A stretch of 6,974 nucleotides of DNA. Source: Phycisphaerales bacterium. Its GTDB lineage: Bacteria; Planctomycetota; Phycisphaerae; Tepidisphaerales; Tepidisphaeraceae. The notes under the pieces were generated by a model that was not told the origin of the DNA, did no database searches, and saw only the letters and a list, made by a program, of their open reading frames with translations. The stretch lies in NCBI GenBank assembly GCA_028288945.1, contig JAQGHH010000164.1:1-6974 (forward strand), given 5' to 3'. A program made the translations under genes and the position numbers. Shown here piece after piece: positions 1 to 6,610 of the stretch (the first letter of the stretch is position 1; each line of letters starts with the position of its first letter).

Positions 1-1367
1 GACGTCGTGCCGCCGTTGGAGGCCGCGATGCAGACGACCGCGGCAACCGTCAAGGCCGTCAGCGTCGCCCCCTTGTGCGTGCGGCCCAGCAGCACGAAGA
101 CCAGGCAGGTGAACAGCAGCGTCGCGACGGTCATCCCTGAGATAGGGTTGGACGATGAGCCGATTTCCCCGGTCAGCCGCGACGAGACGGTGACGAACAG
201 GAACCCGAAGAAGACGATCAGCGCCGCCCCGGCAATCCCTTCGAGGCTGAAGCCCAGGCCCAATCCCGGCGCGACCGCGAGCGCGATCACCAGGCCGATG
301 CTGCCGAACAGCACGGTACTCAGCGGCAGATCCTGCTCGGTGCGCCGCGTACGGGCGGCCGCGCCCGGGCCCTTACGGTCGGTCGAGCGCAGGTCGCGCA
401 GGCCCGCGCCCGCGGAGCTGATGATCAGCGGCAGCGCCCGGCACATGCTGATCACGCCCCCCGCCGCCACCGCGCCCGCGCCGATGTAAAGAATGTATTC
501 GTTGCGAATTCCGCTGATGCTCAGATCGTGCACCAGTTTTTTGGACGGGGCGAGCGGGCCGCTCTGGTTGGCGGAGAAGAAGACGATCATCGGCGCGATG
601 ACGAGGTACGCCAGCACGCCCCCGGCGAGCATGATCGACGCGATCCGCGGGCCGATGATGTACCCCACGCCCAGCAGCTCTGGCGAAACTTCGCCGCCGA
701 GCACCGCGCCCTTGAGCCCTTTGCCGCCGGCGCTATACAGCGGCACGTCCGCGCTCTCCTTCCAGAGCCCCATCCCCTGCATCGCGAACTTATAAAGGAA
801 CGCCAGCCCGAACCCGGCGAAGACGGTCTTGGCGGTCGATCCGCCCTGCTCTCCGACGATCAGCACATCCGCGCACGCCGTGCCTTCAGGGTACTTGAGC
901 GAGCCATGCTGCTTGACGATGAAGGCGCGACGGAGCGGGATCATCATCAGGATGCCCAGCAGCCCGCCGAGCACGCCGACGGTCATCACCCGCACCGCGT
1001 CCATGTCGAAGCCCAGGAGCAGCAGCGCGGGGATGGTGACGCCGACGCCGAAGGCGATCGACTCCCCCGCCGACCCGGCGGTCTGGACGATGTTGTTTTC
1101 CAGAATCGTCGCCCGGCGCAGCCCCAGCACCTTCGAGAAAACACGGAACAGCGTGATCGACAATACCGCCACCGGAATCGACGCCGAGACGGTGAGCCCC
1201 ACCTTCAGCACCAGATACAGCGACGAGGCCCCGAAAATGATGCCGAGGATCGAGCCCAGAAGGACCGCGCCCCAGGTGAACTCCGGGATCGTCTCCTCGT
1301 CCGGCACATACGGCCGATGGGCCGGCGGCTCTTCCCCAGTCACTTTCGGCCCTTCGATTGTGGTCAT
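1..1367 (-). CDS. OPT-family oligopeptide transporter, N-terminal part (C-terminus beyond left edge)
   Basis: Integral inner-membrane transporter of the OPT superfamily, closest by eye to the bacterial putative oligopeptide transporter group (TIGR00733 type). Family members import peptides or metal chelates, but this bacterial branch has no settled substrate. The visible 455 residues are mostly hydrophobic helices separated by short charged loops. Recognisable family signatures are LKVGLTVSASIP (about 54-65), ENNIVQTAGSAGES (90-103), the YPEGTA motif (about 159-164), a basic cytosolic loop ending RTEQDLP, and SSSNPISGMT (404-413). Family proteins are usually about 600-700 residues, so roughly the last third lies outside the window. 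The ATG at 1365-1367 is preceded on the minus strand by GAGG (1373-1376) with 5-nt spacing, and the protein begins with the usual hydrophilic tail before the first membrane helix at about residue 32. It is transcribed divergently from the Rieske flavoprotein gene. The family call is firm and the substrate is unknown. Confidence 0.92.
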   Translation of the reverse strand, partial: MTTIEGPKVTGEEPPAHRPYVPDEETIPEFTWGAVLLGSILGIIFGASSLYLVLKVGLTVSASIPVAVLSITLFRVFSKVLGLRRATILENNIVQTAGSAGESIAFGVGVTIPALLLLGFDMDAVRVMTVGVLGGLLGILMMIPLRRAFIVKQHGSLKYPEGTACADVLIVGEQGGSTAKTVFAGFGLAFLYKFAMQGMGLWKESADVPLYSAGGKGLKGAVLGGEVSPELLGVGYIIGPRIASIMLAGGVLAYLVIAPMIVFFSANQSGPLAPSKKLVHDLSISGIRNEYILYIGAGAVAAGGVISMCRALPLIISSAGAGLRDLRSTDRKGPGAAARTRRTEQDLPLSTVLFGSIGLVIALAVAPGLGLGFSLEGIAGAALIVFFGFLFVTVSSRLTGEIGSSSNPISGMTVATLLFTCLVFVLLGRTHKGATLTALTVAAVVCIAASNGGTT

Positions 1368-1537
1368 GCCAGCCTCGCGCTAGAAATGATCGGCCCCCGG
1401 CCCGGCCGCCCGCGACGCGTGCGTGCCCGAGCCCGCGGGCATTCTCGTCATCTCCGGCGAACGATACAAGGCAGCGTAAGTCGGCACGTCGCCTTTTCGC
1501 GCTCCCGCCCGCTTCCATTGCGATTACAGTTGAGCTT
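1368..1537. promoter_or_regulatory. Divergent intergenic region between transporter and flavoprotein genes
   Basis: This 170-bp gap separates the 5' ends of two divergently transcribed genes, so promoters for both should lie here. I could not pick convincing -35/-10 pairs in either direction. It contains a perfect 10-bp palindrome, GCCCGCGGGC, at 1431-1440. That could be an operator, but it could equally be chance in such G+C-rich sequence. A frame open from 1358 runs through the gap into the flavoprotein gene; its upstream part is rich in Arg, Pro and Ala and does not look like protein. Confidence 0.4.
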
Positions 1538-3067
1538 GTGAAAAGTGCAGACGGCGCAAAAACATCTTCGTGGTACACAGGCATCGACGTTCCGACGTAT
1601 CGGCCGCTGGTGAAATCGACCAAGGCTGACGTGTGCGTGGTCGGGGCGGGTATCGCCGGATTGACGACCGCTTACCTTCTGGCGGCGGAAGGTCTGTCCG
1701 TGGTGGTCCTCGATGAAGGGCCGATCGGGAGCGGGCAGACGGGCAGGACCAGCGCGCATCTGGCCAGCGCAATCGACGACCGATTCTTCGAGATCGAACG
1801 ACTGCACGGCAAGGAACGCTCGCGGCTCGCTCATGAGAGTCATGCCGCCGCGATCGATACGATCGAGCGGATCTGCAACGAGGAAAAGATATCGTGCGAC
1901 TTCACCCGGCTCGACGGGTTCTTGAGCCCCGGGCCGTCGGACCCTCCCGATTTGCTCGATCGCGAACTGGCGGCGGCCCGACGCGCGGGCGTGGCGGATG
2001 TCGAAAAGCAAAAGACCGGCGGATTGGCCGGCGGGCCGTGCCTTCGCTTCGGTCGGCAGGCCCGGTTTCATCCGCTCCGCTACCTCGTGGGTTTGGCAGA
2101 CGCCTTCACCAAGAGGGGCGGGCGAATCCATACGGGCCAGCGCGTCCGTGACGTGCAAGGAGCGGACCCGAAGAAGGAAAAGCGGGCGGTGGCGCAGTTG
2201 GAAGGCGGGGTCCGGGTGACGGCGGAGCACATCGTCGTGGCCACCAACACCCCTTCGCCCATCAACGATTGGTTCGGCATTTACACGAAGCAGGCTTCGT
2301 ACCGCAGCTATGTGATCGGCGCGGCGGTGCCGCGCGGGTCGGTGGCTGATGCGCTCTTCTGGGACAACGCCGACCCGTATCACTACGTGCGATTGCAACC
2401 CCTGCGCGAAAAGGAGAAGGACCTGCTCCTGGTGGGAGGAGAAGACCATAAGACCGGCCAGTTCCCCGAAGACGGCGCGCCGTTTACGCGGCTCGCAGCC
2501 TGGACGCGCGAGAAATTCCCGATGATGGGGCGCATCCGCTTCCGGTGGTCCGGCCAGGTGCAGGAGCCGGCGGACGGGCTGGCGTTCGTCGGGCGGGCGC
2601 TGACCGCCAGGGAAAACGTCTACGTCGCCACGGGCGACAGCGGCATGGGCCTCACCCACGGGACGATCGCCGGCCTGCTGATCACCGACTTGATCGCGGG
2701 CCGAAAGAACCCGTGGGAAAAGCTGTACGACCCCTCCCGCAAGATCATGAACAAGGAGTTCGTCTCCGAGAACGCCAACGCGCTGGCGCAATACAAAGAC
2801 CTGCTCACCGGCGGCGAAGTAAAATCCGTCAAGGACATTCCCCCCGACTGCGGCGCCGTGATGCGCGACGGGCTGAAAAAGCTCGCCGTCTACCGTGACC
2901 CCGCCGGAAAGATTCACCGCCACTCGGCGATCTGCACGCACCTCCAATGCGTCGTCCAGTGGAACCCGGCCGAAAAAAGCTGGGACTGCCCGTGTCACGG
3001 CAGCCGCTTTGATCCGACCGGCAAGGTCGTCATGGGGCCGGCGGTGGACGATCTGCCCTCGGCGTAA
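1538..3067 (+). CDS. FAD-dependent oxidoreductase with C-terminal Rieske [2Fe-2S] domain
   Basis: Predicted soluble cytoplasmic flavoprotein of 509 residues. The N-terminal two thirds is a DAO-type FAD oxidoreductase: GAGIAG dinucleotide-binding loop at 36-41 with acidic D59/E60 ending the next strand, a GGEDHKTGQ motif at 300-308, and a C-terminal FAD-contact segment GDSGMGLT at 366-373. The last 100 residues form a Rieske domain with CTHLQC (466-471) and CPCHGS (484-489). C466, H468, C484 and H487 would bind the cluster; C471 and C486 could form the disulfide seen in bc1-type Rieske proteins. No signal peptide or membrane segment is visible. This two-domain architecture is common in bacteria but its substrate is not established. 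I chose GTG 1538 because the protein then starts a few residues before the family's conserved N-terminal Trp (W12) and Pro-rich segment; no in-frame ATG lies between 1358 and the FAD motif region. The RBS is weak (GAG, 3 nt upstream), so the start is the least certain part. It is probably cotranscribed with the next flavoprotein gene, 30 nt downstream. Confidence 0.93.
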   Translation: MKSADGAKTSSWYTGIDVPTYRPLVKSTKADVCVVGAGIAGLTTAYLLAAEGLSVVVLDEGPIGSGQTGRTSAHLASAIDDRFFEIERLHGKERSRLAHESHAAAIDTIERICNEEKISCDFTRLDGFLSPGPSDPPDLLDRELAAARRAGVADVEKQKTGGLAGGPCLRFGRQARFHPLRYLVGLADAFTKRGGRIHTGQRVRDVQGADPKKEKRAVAQLEGGVRVTAEHIVVATNTPSPINDWFGIYTKQASYRSYVIGAAVPRGSVADALFWDNADPYHYVRLQPLREKEKDLLLVGGEDHKTGQFPEDGAPFTRLAAWTREKFPMMGRIRFRWSGQVQEPADGLAFVGRALTARENVYVATGDSGMGLTHGTIAGLLITDLIAGRKNPWEKLYDPSRKIMNKEFVSENANALAQYKDLLTGGEVKSVKDIPPDCGAVMRDGLKKLAVYRDPAGKIHRHSAICTHLQCVVQWNPAEKSWDCPCHGSRFDPTGKVVMGPAVDDLPSA

Positions 3068-3097
3068 CACAGGCGGCGCGGCAATGGCGGCACGGCC

Positions 3098-4303
3098 ATG
3101 AAATTAAAATCCGGCTGCATTTTTTGGCCGCAGGTTTATCCGGATCCGGAGCCGCAGTTCCCGAGACTCGACCGAGACATCCAATGCGACGTCGCGATCC
3201 TGGGGGGCGGAATCTCCGGCGCGCTGGCGGCCTACCACCTGGTCCGCGCGGGCATTCACGCGGTCATGATCGAGCGGCATGGGATCGGCCACGGGAGCAC
3301 CGCGGCAAGCACCGGCCTTCTTCAGTATGAGATTGACACGCCGCTCGTCGAGCTCGCGCGGAAGATCGGGACCGACCGCGCGGTGCAGGCTTACCGCGCC
3401 AGTTTGGAATCACTGCTGGCGTTCGAGCCGCTTGTCGATGAACTGGGCGATTCTTGCGGCTTGCGGGCGCGGCCGAGCCTTTATCTCGCGTCGGAAGAGC
3501 GTGACATCGAGAGCCTTCGGGCCGAATGCGAAGCCCGCCGCTCGATGGGAATTGACGTCGAATTTTTGGGCGGCGAAAAATTGCGAGATGAGTTCGGCTT
3601 TCAACGGCCTGCCGCACTCCGGTCACGGCGTGCGTTCGAGGTGGACCCGTTCAAGTTGACGCTGCAGCTCGTCCGGTGCTCGGTGAAAAGGGGGCTCGAG
3701 GTTTTCGTCGACACTCGCGTAACGGGCTATTCGGGCCGAGACCACGGCTTGACGCTTGACATCGCGGGCGGGCCCAAGGTGACGGCAAGAAAGGTCGTCT
3801 TTGCGACCGGCTACGAAGCAATGCGCATGCTCCCACCGGGCCTGTGCCGTCTGGCCAGCACGTACGCCTTGGTGAGTGAGCCGGTGGCAAGTTTTTCGGG
3901 CTGGCCGCAACGTTGCCTGATCTGGGAATCCGCGCGCCCCTATTTGTACATGCGGACAACGGAAGACGGCCGGGCCATCGTCGGCGGTGAAGACGTCGAT
4001 ACCGCCGACGTTCACCAGCGCGACGCCCTGCTGGAAACTAAGGCACAGGTGCTCGGCGAAAGGTTCTCGAAGTTGATGCCCGAAATCCCGATCGAGGCGG
4101 CGTGCGCGTGGGCCGGAACTTTCGCCCAGACCAAGGACGGGCTGCCCTACATCGGGGCCCTGCCCCAATTTCCGCACTCTTATTTCGCGCTGGGTTACGG
4201 CGGCAATGGGATCACCTTCAGTCTGTTGGCCGCCGAGATCATCCGCGACCTGTTCCTCGGAAAAGTGACGGAGCGAACGCACCTGTTTGACTTTGCTCGT
4301 TAG
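3098..4303 (+). CDS. DAO-type FAD-dependent oxidoreductase (no Rieske domain)
   Basis: A 401-residue flavoprotein of the D-amino-acid-oxidase/glycine-oxidase-like fold, predicted cytoplasmic, with no signal peptide. The FAD-binding loop GGGISG sits at 36-41, followed by acidic E59 at the end of the second strand. The segment GHGSTAAST after it resembles the flavin-contact loop of DAO proteins. VGGED lies at 295-299 and GYGGNGIT, the C-terminal FAD-contact segment, at 366-373. It resembles a set of bacterial FAD oxidoreductases that begin with a Trp- and Pro-rich stretch and have LLQYE after the flavin loop; I know of no assigned reaction for them. It follows the Rieske flavoprotein by 30 nt on the same strand and shares its motif spacing, so the two are likely an operon of distant paralogues. 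The ATG at 3098 lacks a strong Shine-Dalgarno, and the TGA of a 5-codon frame (3084-3101) overlaps it. The family call is sound and the substrate is unknown. Confidence 0.9.
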   Translation: MKLKSGCIFWPQVYPDPEPQFPRLDRDIQCDVAILGGGISGALAAYHLVRAGIHAVMIERHGIGHGSTAASTGLLQYEIDTPLVELARKIGTDRAVQAYRASLESLLAFEPLVDELGDSCGLRARPSLYLASEERDIESLRAECEARRSMGIDVEFLGGEKLRDEFGFQRPAALRSRRAFEVDPFKLTLQLVRCSVKRGLEVFVDTRVTGYSGRDHGLTLDIAGGPKVTARKVVFATGYEAMRMLPPGLCRLASTYALVSEPVASFSGWPQRCLIWESARPYLYMRTTEDGRAIVGGEDVDTADVHQRDALLETKAQVLGERFSKLMPEIPIEAACAWAGTFAQTKDGLPYIGALPQFPHSYFALGYGGNGITFSLLAAEIIRDLFLGKVTERTHLFDFAR

Positions 4304-4465
4304 CGGCGATCGCTCCGCACGTCGATCAGGATACAGCGCGCTGATGATTCGCATTCTGCCGGCGCACATCCCCCAAACCGTGCAAATTCAGCATGCCGCA
4401 GGCGTTTTCGTAAAACATTGTATTTTGACTTCCGCGCCGATGGCCAATGCCAAGGCGTAAGCCCT

Positions 4466-4477
4466 CGACCACGGTCG
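4466..4477. promoter_or_regulatory. Possible operator: 12-bp inverted repeat CGACC-N2-GGTCG
   Basis: Two perfect 5-bp arms separated by 2 bp lie 75 bp upstream of the porin start codon, a plausible place for a dimeric regulator. There is no second copy in the window to support it, and chance occurrence in G+C-rich DNA is quite possible. Confidence 0.2.
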
Positions 4478-4540
4478 CAGGGGGCGGGTGTGTTCGCGCC
4501 CTCATTAGGCGATGCATTGAACCCTAAGAAATTCCCCAGC

Positions 4541-4545
4541 GAGGA
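4541..4545 (+). promoter_or_regulatory. Ribosome binding site of the porin gene
   Basis: GAGGA ends 6 nt before the ATG at 4552. It supports this start over the in-frame ATG at 4576 (Met9), which would still leave a workable but shorter signal peptide. Confidence 0.6.
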
Positions 4546-4551
4546 CCAACG

Positions 4552-5982
4552 ATGGATTGGGGTCGATTACCACTGATGCGGCAGGCGAACGCCACGCGAC
4601 GACGCACTATACCAGGGGCGACATACGTCGCGGCGCTCGCCGCGGTCGTCTGGCCGACCTACGCATTTGCACAGGATGCGGATCGTCCGGCAAGTCCCCC
4701 CGCCGCCGTGCAGGGCCGGGCGGACAATCGTGCGCCTGTGACGCGGGAAGAATATGACCGGCTGCTGGCCGAGCAGCGCGAGATGCGGGCTGAGCTCGAG
4801 CAGATGAAGCGCGAGCGCGCGGCCCATCAGCCCTCCGCCGGAAACAATGGCCAGGGCGCCCCCGCCGTCGCAACGCAGGAAGACCTCGACGAGATCGACA
4901 AGACGGTGCGGGCGCTTCGCGTGGACGTGGACCGCATTCACCCCGGAACCGAGGCGTTCCTCATCTCCGGCGACGCGTCGATCGGTTTCGTGTCGCAGCG
5001 CCGCAACAATTCCACCTTCTTCGCCGGGCTCGCGCCGTTGGTGCTCTTCAAGCCGACCGATCGCCTGCTATTTGAAGGCGCCGTTGATCTGGGATTGAAC
5101 ACGGATCAGGACGCCAATTCGTCCACGAGCATCGATCTCACGATCGCGGACGCGTCGTACCTGGTCACCGATTGGCTGGCGGTGGGCGGCGGATTGTTCG
5201 TGACGCCCTTCGGCGTTTACCACAACCACTTCGATCCGCCGTGGATCAACAAGTTTCCCGATGACCCGCTCGCGTTCAGCGGGACGCTCGCGCCCGGGTC
5301 GTCCGTCGGCTTCTTCGCGCGCGGCGCGTTTCCGTTGTGCGGCACGAAGGTCACCTATGACGTCTACGTGACCAACGGCCCGAACCTGATCGTCAAGGAC
5401 CCCGCCGCGGCGGGCACGTTGAACTTCGATAACTTTTCCGACCTCAACAACAACAAAGCCGTGGGCGGACGCCTCGGCTTTCTTCCCGTGCCCAACATGG
5501 AACTGGGCTATTCCATCTACACCGGCGAGGCGCAGCCGTCCGGGTTTCCGCGCGTGCGTGCGTTGCTGCAGGCGTTCGATGTGAACTGGCGGCCGGAGGT
5601 GGACGCGATCGCGGGGACGCTCGATTTCCGGGCCGAATGGGTTTTCAGCGACGTGAGTCGGGCGACGTTCGACGCGAACCACTCGCTGGGCTTCGGCCCG
5701 GTCACCTTCAACAACTACCGCGACGGCGGATACGTGCAGCTCTGCTACCGTCCGACCAAGGTGAACAACCCGATCCTCCGCAACTTCGAGCTCGCCGGCC
5801 GATGGGATTTCCTGAAGACGCCCACCGCCGCCCCCGGCGGCAATTCCGAGCAGCGCTACACGCTGGGCCTCGATTACTGGCTCAACCCGCAGACCGTTCT
5901 GAAGGCCGCCTACGAGTGGGACCGGGTCGAAGTCGGCAGCGGCCAGAACGGGTTCTTCATCCAACTCGGAATCGGCCTGTGA
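4552..5982 (+). CDS. Exported porin-like outer-membrane beta-barrel protein with N-terminal coiled coil
   Basis: A 476-residue precursor of a predicted outer-membrane channel. Residues 1-40 form a long signal peptide: basic n-region with RRR at 16-18, hydrophobic stretch about 23-34, and a likely signal peptidase I site AFA|QD after residue 40. A linker rich in Pro and Ala follows. A heptad-like charged helix (about 64-92) and a second short helix (about 108-129) suggest a trimeric coiled coil on the periplasmic side, as in several porins. From about 135 to the end the protein alternates hydrophobic and polar residues with Gly/Asn/Asp turns and many aromatic residues, typical of a beta-barrel of the phosphate-selective-porin (OprO/OprP-like) type. 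The chain ends GIGL rather than with the terminal Phe or Trp common in barrels. Two Cys residues occur in the barrel region. The haem lipoprotein gene follows 58 nt downstream on the same strand, so they are probably cotranscribed. Class is inferred from overall character, not a unique motif; solute specificity is unknown. Confidence 0.82.
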   Translation: MDWGRLPLMRQANATRRRTIPGATYVAALAAVVWPTYAFAQDADRPASPPAAVQGRADNRAPVTREEYDRLLAEQREMRAELEQMKRERAAHQPSAGNNGQGAPAVATQEDLDEIDKTVRALRVDVDRIHPGTEAFLISGDASIGFVSQRRNNSTFFAGLAPLVLFKPTDRLLFEGAVDLGLNTDQDANSSTSIDLTIADASYLVTDWLAVGGGLFVTPFGVYHNHFDPPWINKFPDDPLAFSGTLAPGSSVGFFARGAFPLCGTKVTYDVYVTNGPNLIVKDPAAAGTLNFDNFSDLNNNKAVGGRLGFLPVPNMELGYSIYTGEAQPSGFPRVRALLQAFDVNWRPEVDAIAGTLDFRAEWVFSDVSRATFDANHSLGFGPVTFNNYRDGGYVQLCYRPTKVNNPILRNFELAGRWDFLKTPTAAPGGNSEQRYTLGLDYWLNPQTVLKAAYEWDRVEVGSGQNGFFIQLGIGL

Positions 5983-6030
5983 CAACCGGAGTGCGAACAC
6001 GTAGGACGCGAACCATCACGGACATGAACC

Positions 6031-6034
6031 GGAG
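6031..6034 (+). promoter_or_regulatory. Ribosome binding site fixing a GTG start for the cytochrome lipoprotein
   Basis: GGAG lies 6 nt upstream of GTG 6041. The next in-frame ATG (6062, Met8) has no comparable site, so the GTG is preferred. Confidence 0.6.
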
Positions 6035-6040
6035 CGAAAG

Positions 6041-6379
6041 GTGAAATACGTCAGAACACAAATGGGGCGGCTGCGAGCCGGGCATTGGGTAATTGCCATC
6101 ATCACCCTGGCGACGAGCCTGACCATGATCGGCTGCGACACGGCGGGCAAAGAGGAAGGGCCGGCGACCAGGCCCGCGTTGGCGGGCATCTTCACTCCGC
6201 CGGCAAAAACCGGTTCGCAGCTCTGGGCGGAAAACTGCACGCGCTGCCACTATTCGCGGCCGCCGACGCAATACTCCGCGCAGCAGTGGGATGTCATCGT
6301 GACCCATATGCGTTTACGCGCCGACCTGACTGGCCAGGAGACGCGCGAAATCACGAAGTTTCTTCAGGGGAGCAATTGA
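6041..6379 (+). CDS. Small lipoprotein c-type cytochrome (single CxxCH)
   Basis: A 112-residue precursor of a membrane-anchored electron carrier. Residues 1-31 are a basic n-region followed by a hydrophobic segment (about 16-31), ending in a lipobox-like MIGC with C32 as the lipidation site; Met at -3 is less usual than Leu but tolerated. A Pro/Ala/Gly linker leads to a haem c site CTRCH at 66-70, the only one in the protein. M90, in VTHMRLRA, is the most likely sixth haem ligand, 20 residues after H70. The domain after CxxCH is about 42 residues, short for a class I cytochrome c, but the pattern CxxCH, Pro-rich loop, QW, then HMR recurs in small bacterial cytochromes. With Asp at +2 after the lipid Cys, classical E. 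coli rules would retain it in the inner membrane; these rules may not hold in this lineage. It lies 58 nt behind the porin gene and probably shares its transcript. The redox partner is unknown. Confidence 0.85.
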   Translation: MKYVRTQMGRLRAGHWVIAIITLATSLTMIGCDTAGKEEGPATRPALAGIFTPPAKTGSQLWAENCTRCHYSRPPTQYSAQQWDVIVTHMRLRADLTGQETREITKFLQGSN

Positions 6380-6383
6380 AGAA

Positions 6384-6418
6384 GCAGTAGGCGGTAGGCA
6401 GAGGGCGGTAGGCAGATA
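6384..6418. repeat. Five tandem 7-bp repeats, consensus GCRGTAG
   Basis: Five contiguous heptamers read GCAGTAG, GCGGTAG, GCAGAGG, GCGGTAG and GCAGATA. The array begins only 4 nt after the cytochrome stop codon. It resembles short tandemly repeated repetitive (STRR) heptamers known from several bacterial genomes. Its translations are low-complexity artefacts, not protein. Confidence 0.8.
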
Positions 6419-6423
6419 GGAAC

Positions 6424-6451
6424 GAGCCAGAAGCTAGGAGCCAGTAGGAGG
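6424..6451. repeat. Second block of degenerate 7-bp repeats, consensus GAGCCAG
   Basis: Four contiguous heptamers read GAGCCAG, AAGCTAG, GAGCCAG and TAGGAGG. The same 7-bp period as the preceding block, with a different unit and a 5-bp break between them, suggests a related origin. An AGGAGGA/TCCTCCT inverted pair (6446-6452 and 6467-6473) flanks a GGCATGCC palindrome just downstream. Confidence 0.65.
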
Positions 6452-6474
6452 AAGGCATGCCGGCGCTCCTCCTG

Positions 6475-6610
6475 TCCCCTCTCCTTCGTACTCGGGGGAG
6501 AGGGATAGGGTGAGGGGCGGAGCGTGAAGTTGCGCCATTTCGCAATGAAAGCGCAACTCGACGTTCGGCCCCTCACCCCAACCCTCTCCCCCGAGTACGA
6601 GGGAGAGGGA
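6475..6610. repeat. 136-bp imperfect inverted repeat, MITE- or REP-like element
   Basis: The left arm (6475-6518) and right arm (6568-6610) are reverse complements over about 43 bp with only three or four differences. A second, inner pair, AGTTGCGC (6528-6535) and GCGCAACT (6551-6558), shares the same centre near 6543, so the whole unit can fold into one long hairpin with a 15-nt tip. The arms carry the CCCTCACCC-AACCCTCTCCC-type sequence often seen as dispersed intergenic repeats in G+C-rich bacteria. No transposase is present. It lies between two convergent genes and could also block read-through from either side, although no T-tract follows the stem. Confidence 0.85.

Larger units (their letters stand above)
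4304..4551. promoter_or_regulatory. Intergenic region with likely porin promoter; AT-rich island and small inverted repeats
   Basis: This 248-bp gap holds no credible gene. An AT-rich island at about 4404-4430 stands out from its G+C-rich surroundings. It includes GTTTT-CGT-AAAAC (4404-4416) and a TTGACT hexamer (4425-4430) that resembles a -35 box, but no good -10 box follows at the right distance. TGGC-CAAT-GCCA at 4441-4452 and CGACC-AC-GGTCG at 4466-4477 are short inverted repeats that could be regulator sites. A promoter for the porin and cytochrome pair is expected here from gene layout. The exact site is not resolved. No T-tract terminator is seen after the upstream gene. Confidence 0.4.

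Noticed and set aside
528..1541. A 337-codon plus-strand frame rich in Arg, His, Asp and Gln opposite the transporter gene.
   Set aside because: The minus strand encodes a clear OPT transporter with multiple family motifs; this frame is its G+C-bias shadow.
1448..3070. A 540-codon open frame on the minus strand opposite the Rieske flavoprotein gene.
   Set aside because: It is an antisense shadow: composition is rich in Arg, His and Val with no recognisable fold, while the plus strand carries complete FAD and Rieske motifs.
3084..3101. A 5-codon frame (MAARP) whose TGA overlaps the ATG of the second flavoprotein gene.
   Set aside because: It could be a coupling mini-ORF, but it has no clear RBS of its own and such overlaps arise easily by chance.
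4301..4320. GCGATCGC palindrome and a short GCGG/CCGC stem right after the second flavoprotein gene.
   Set aside because: The stem is only 4 bp and no T-tract follows, so it does not qualify as a terminator.
4597..4617. Possible twin-arginine signal in the porin leader (RRR followed by T and I).
   Set aside because: The hydrophobic residue expected just after the arginine pair is not in place, and porins normally use Sec.
5068..6000. A 310-codon minus-strand frame opposite the porin gene.
   Set aside because: Its composition is that of a shadow frame, and the plus strand has a signal peptide, RBS and barrel character.
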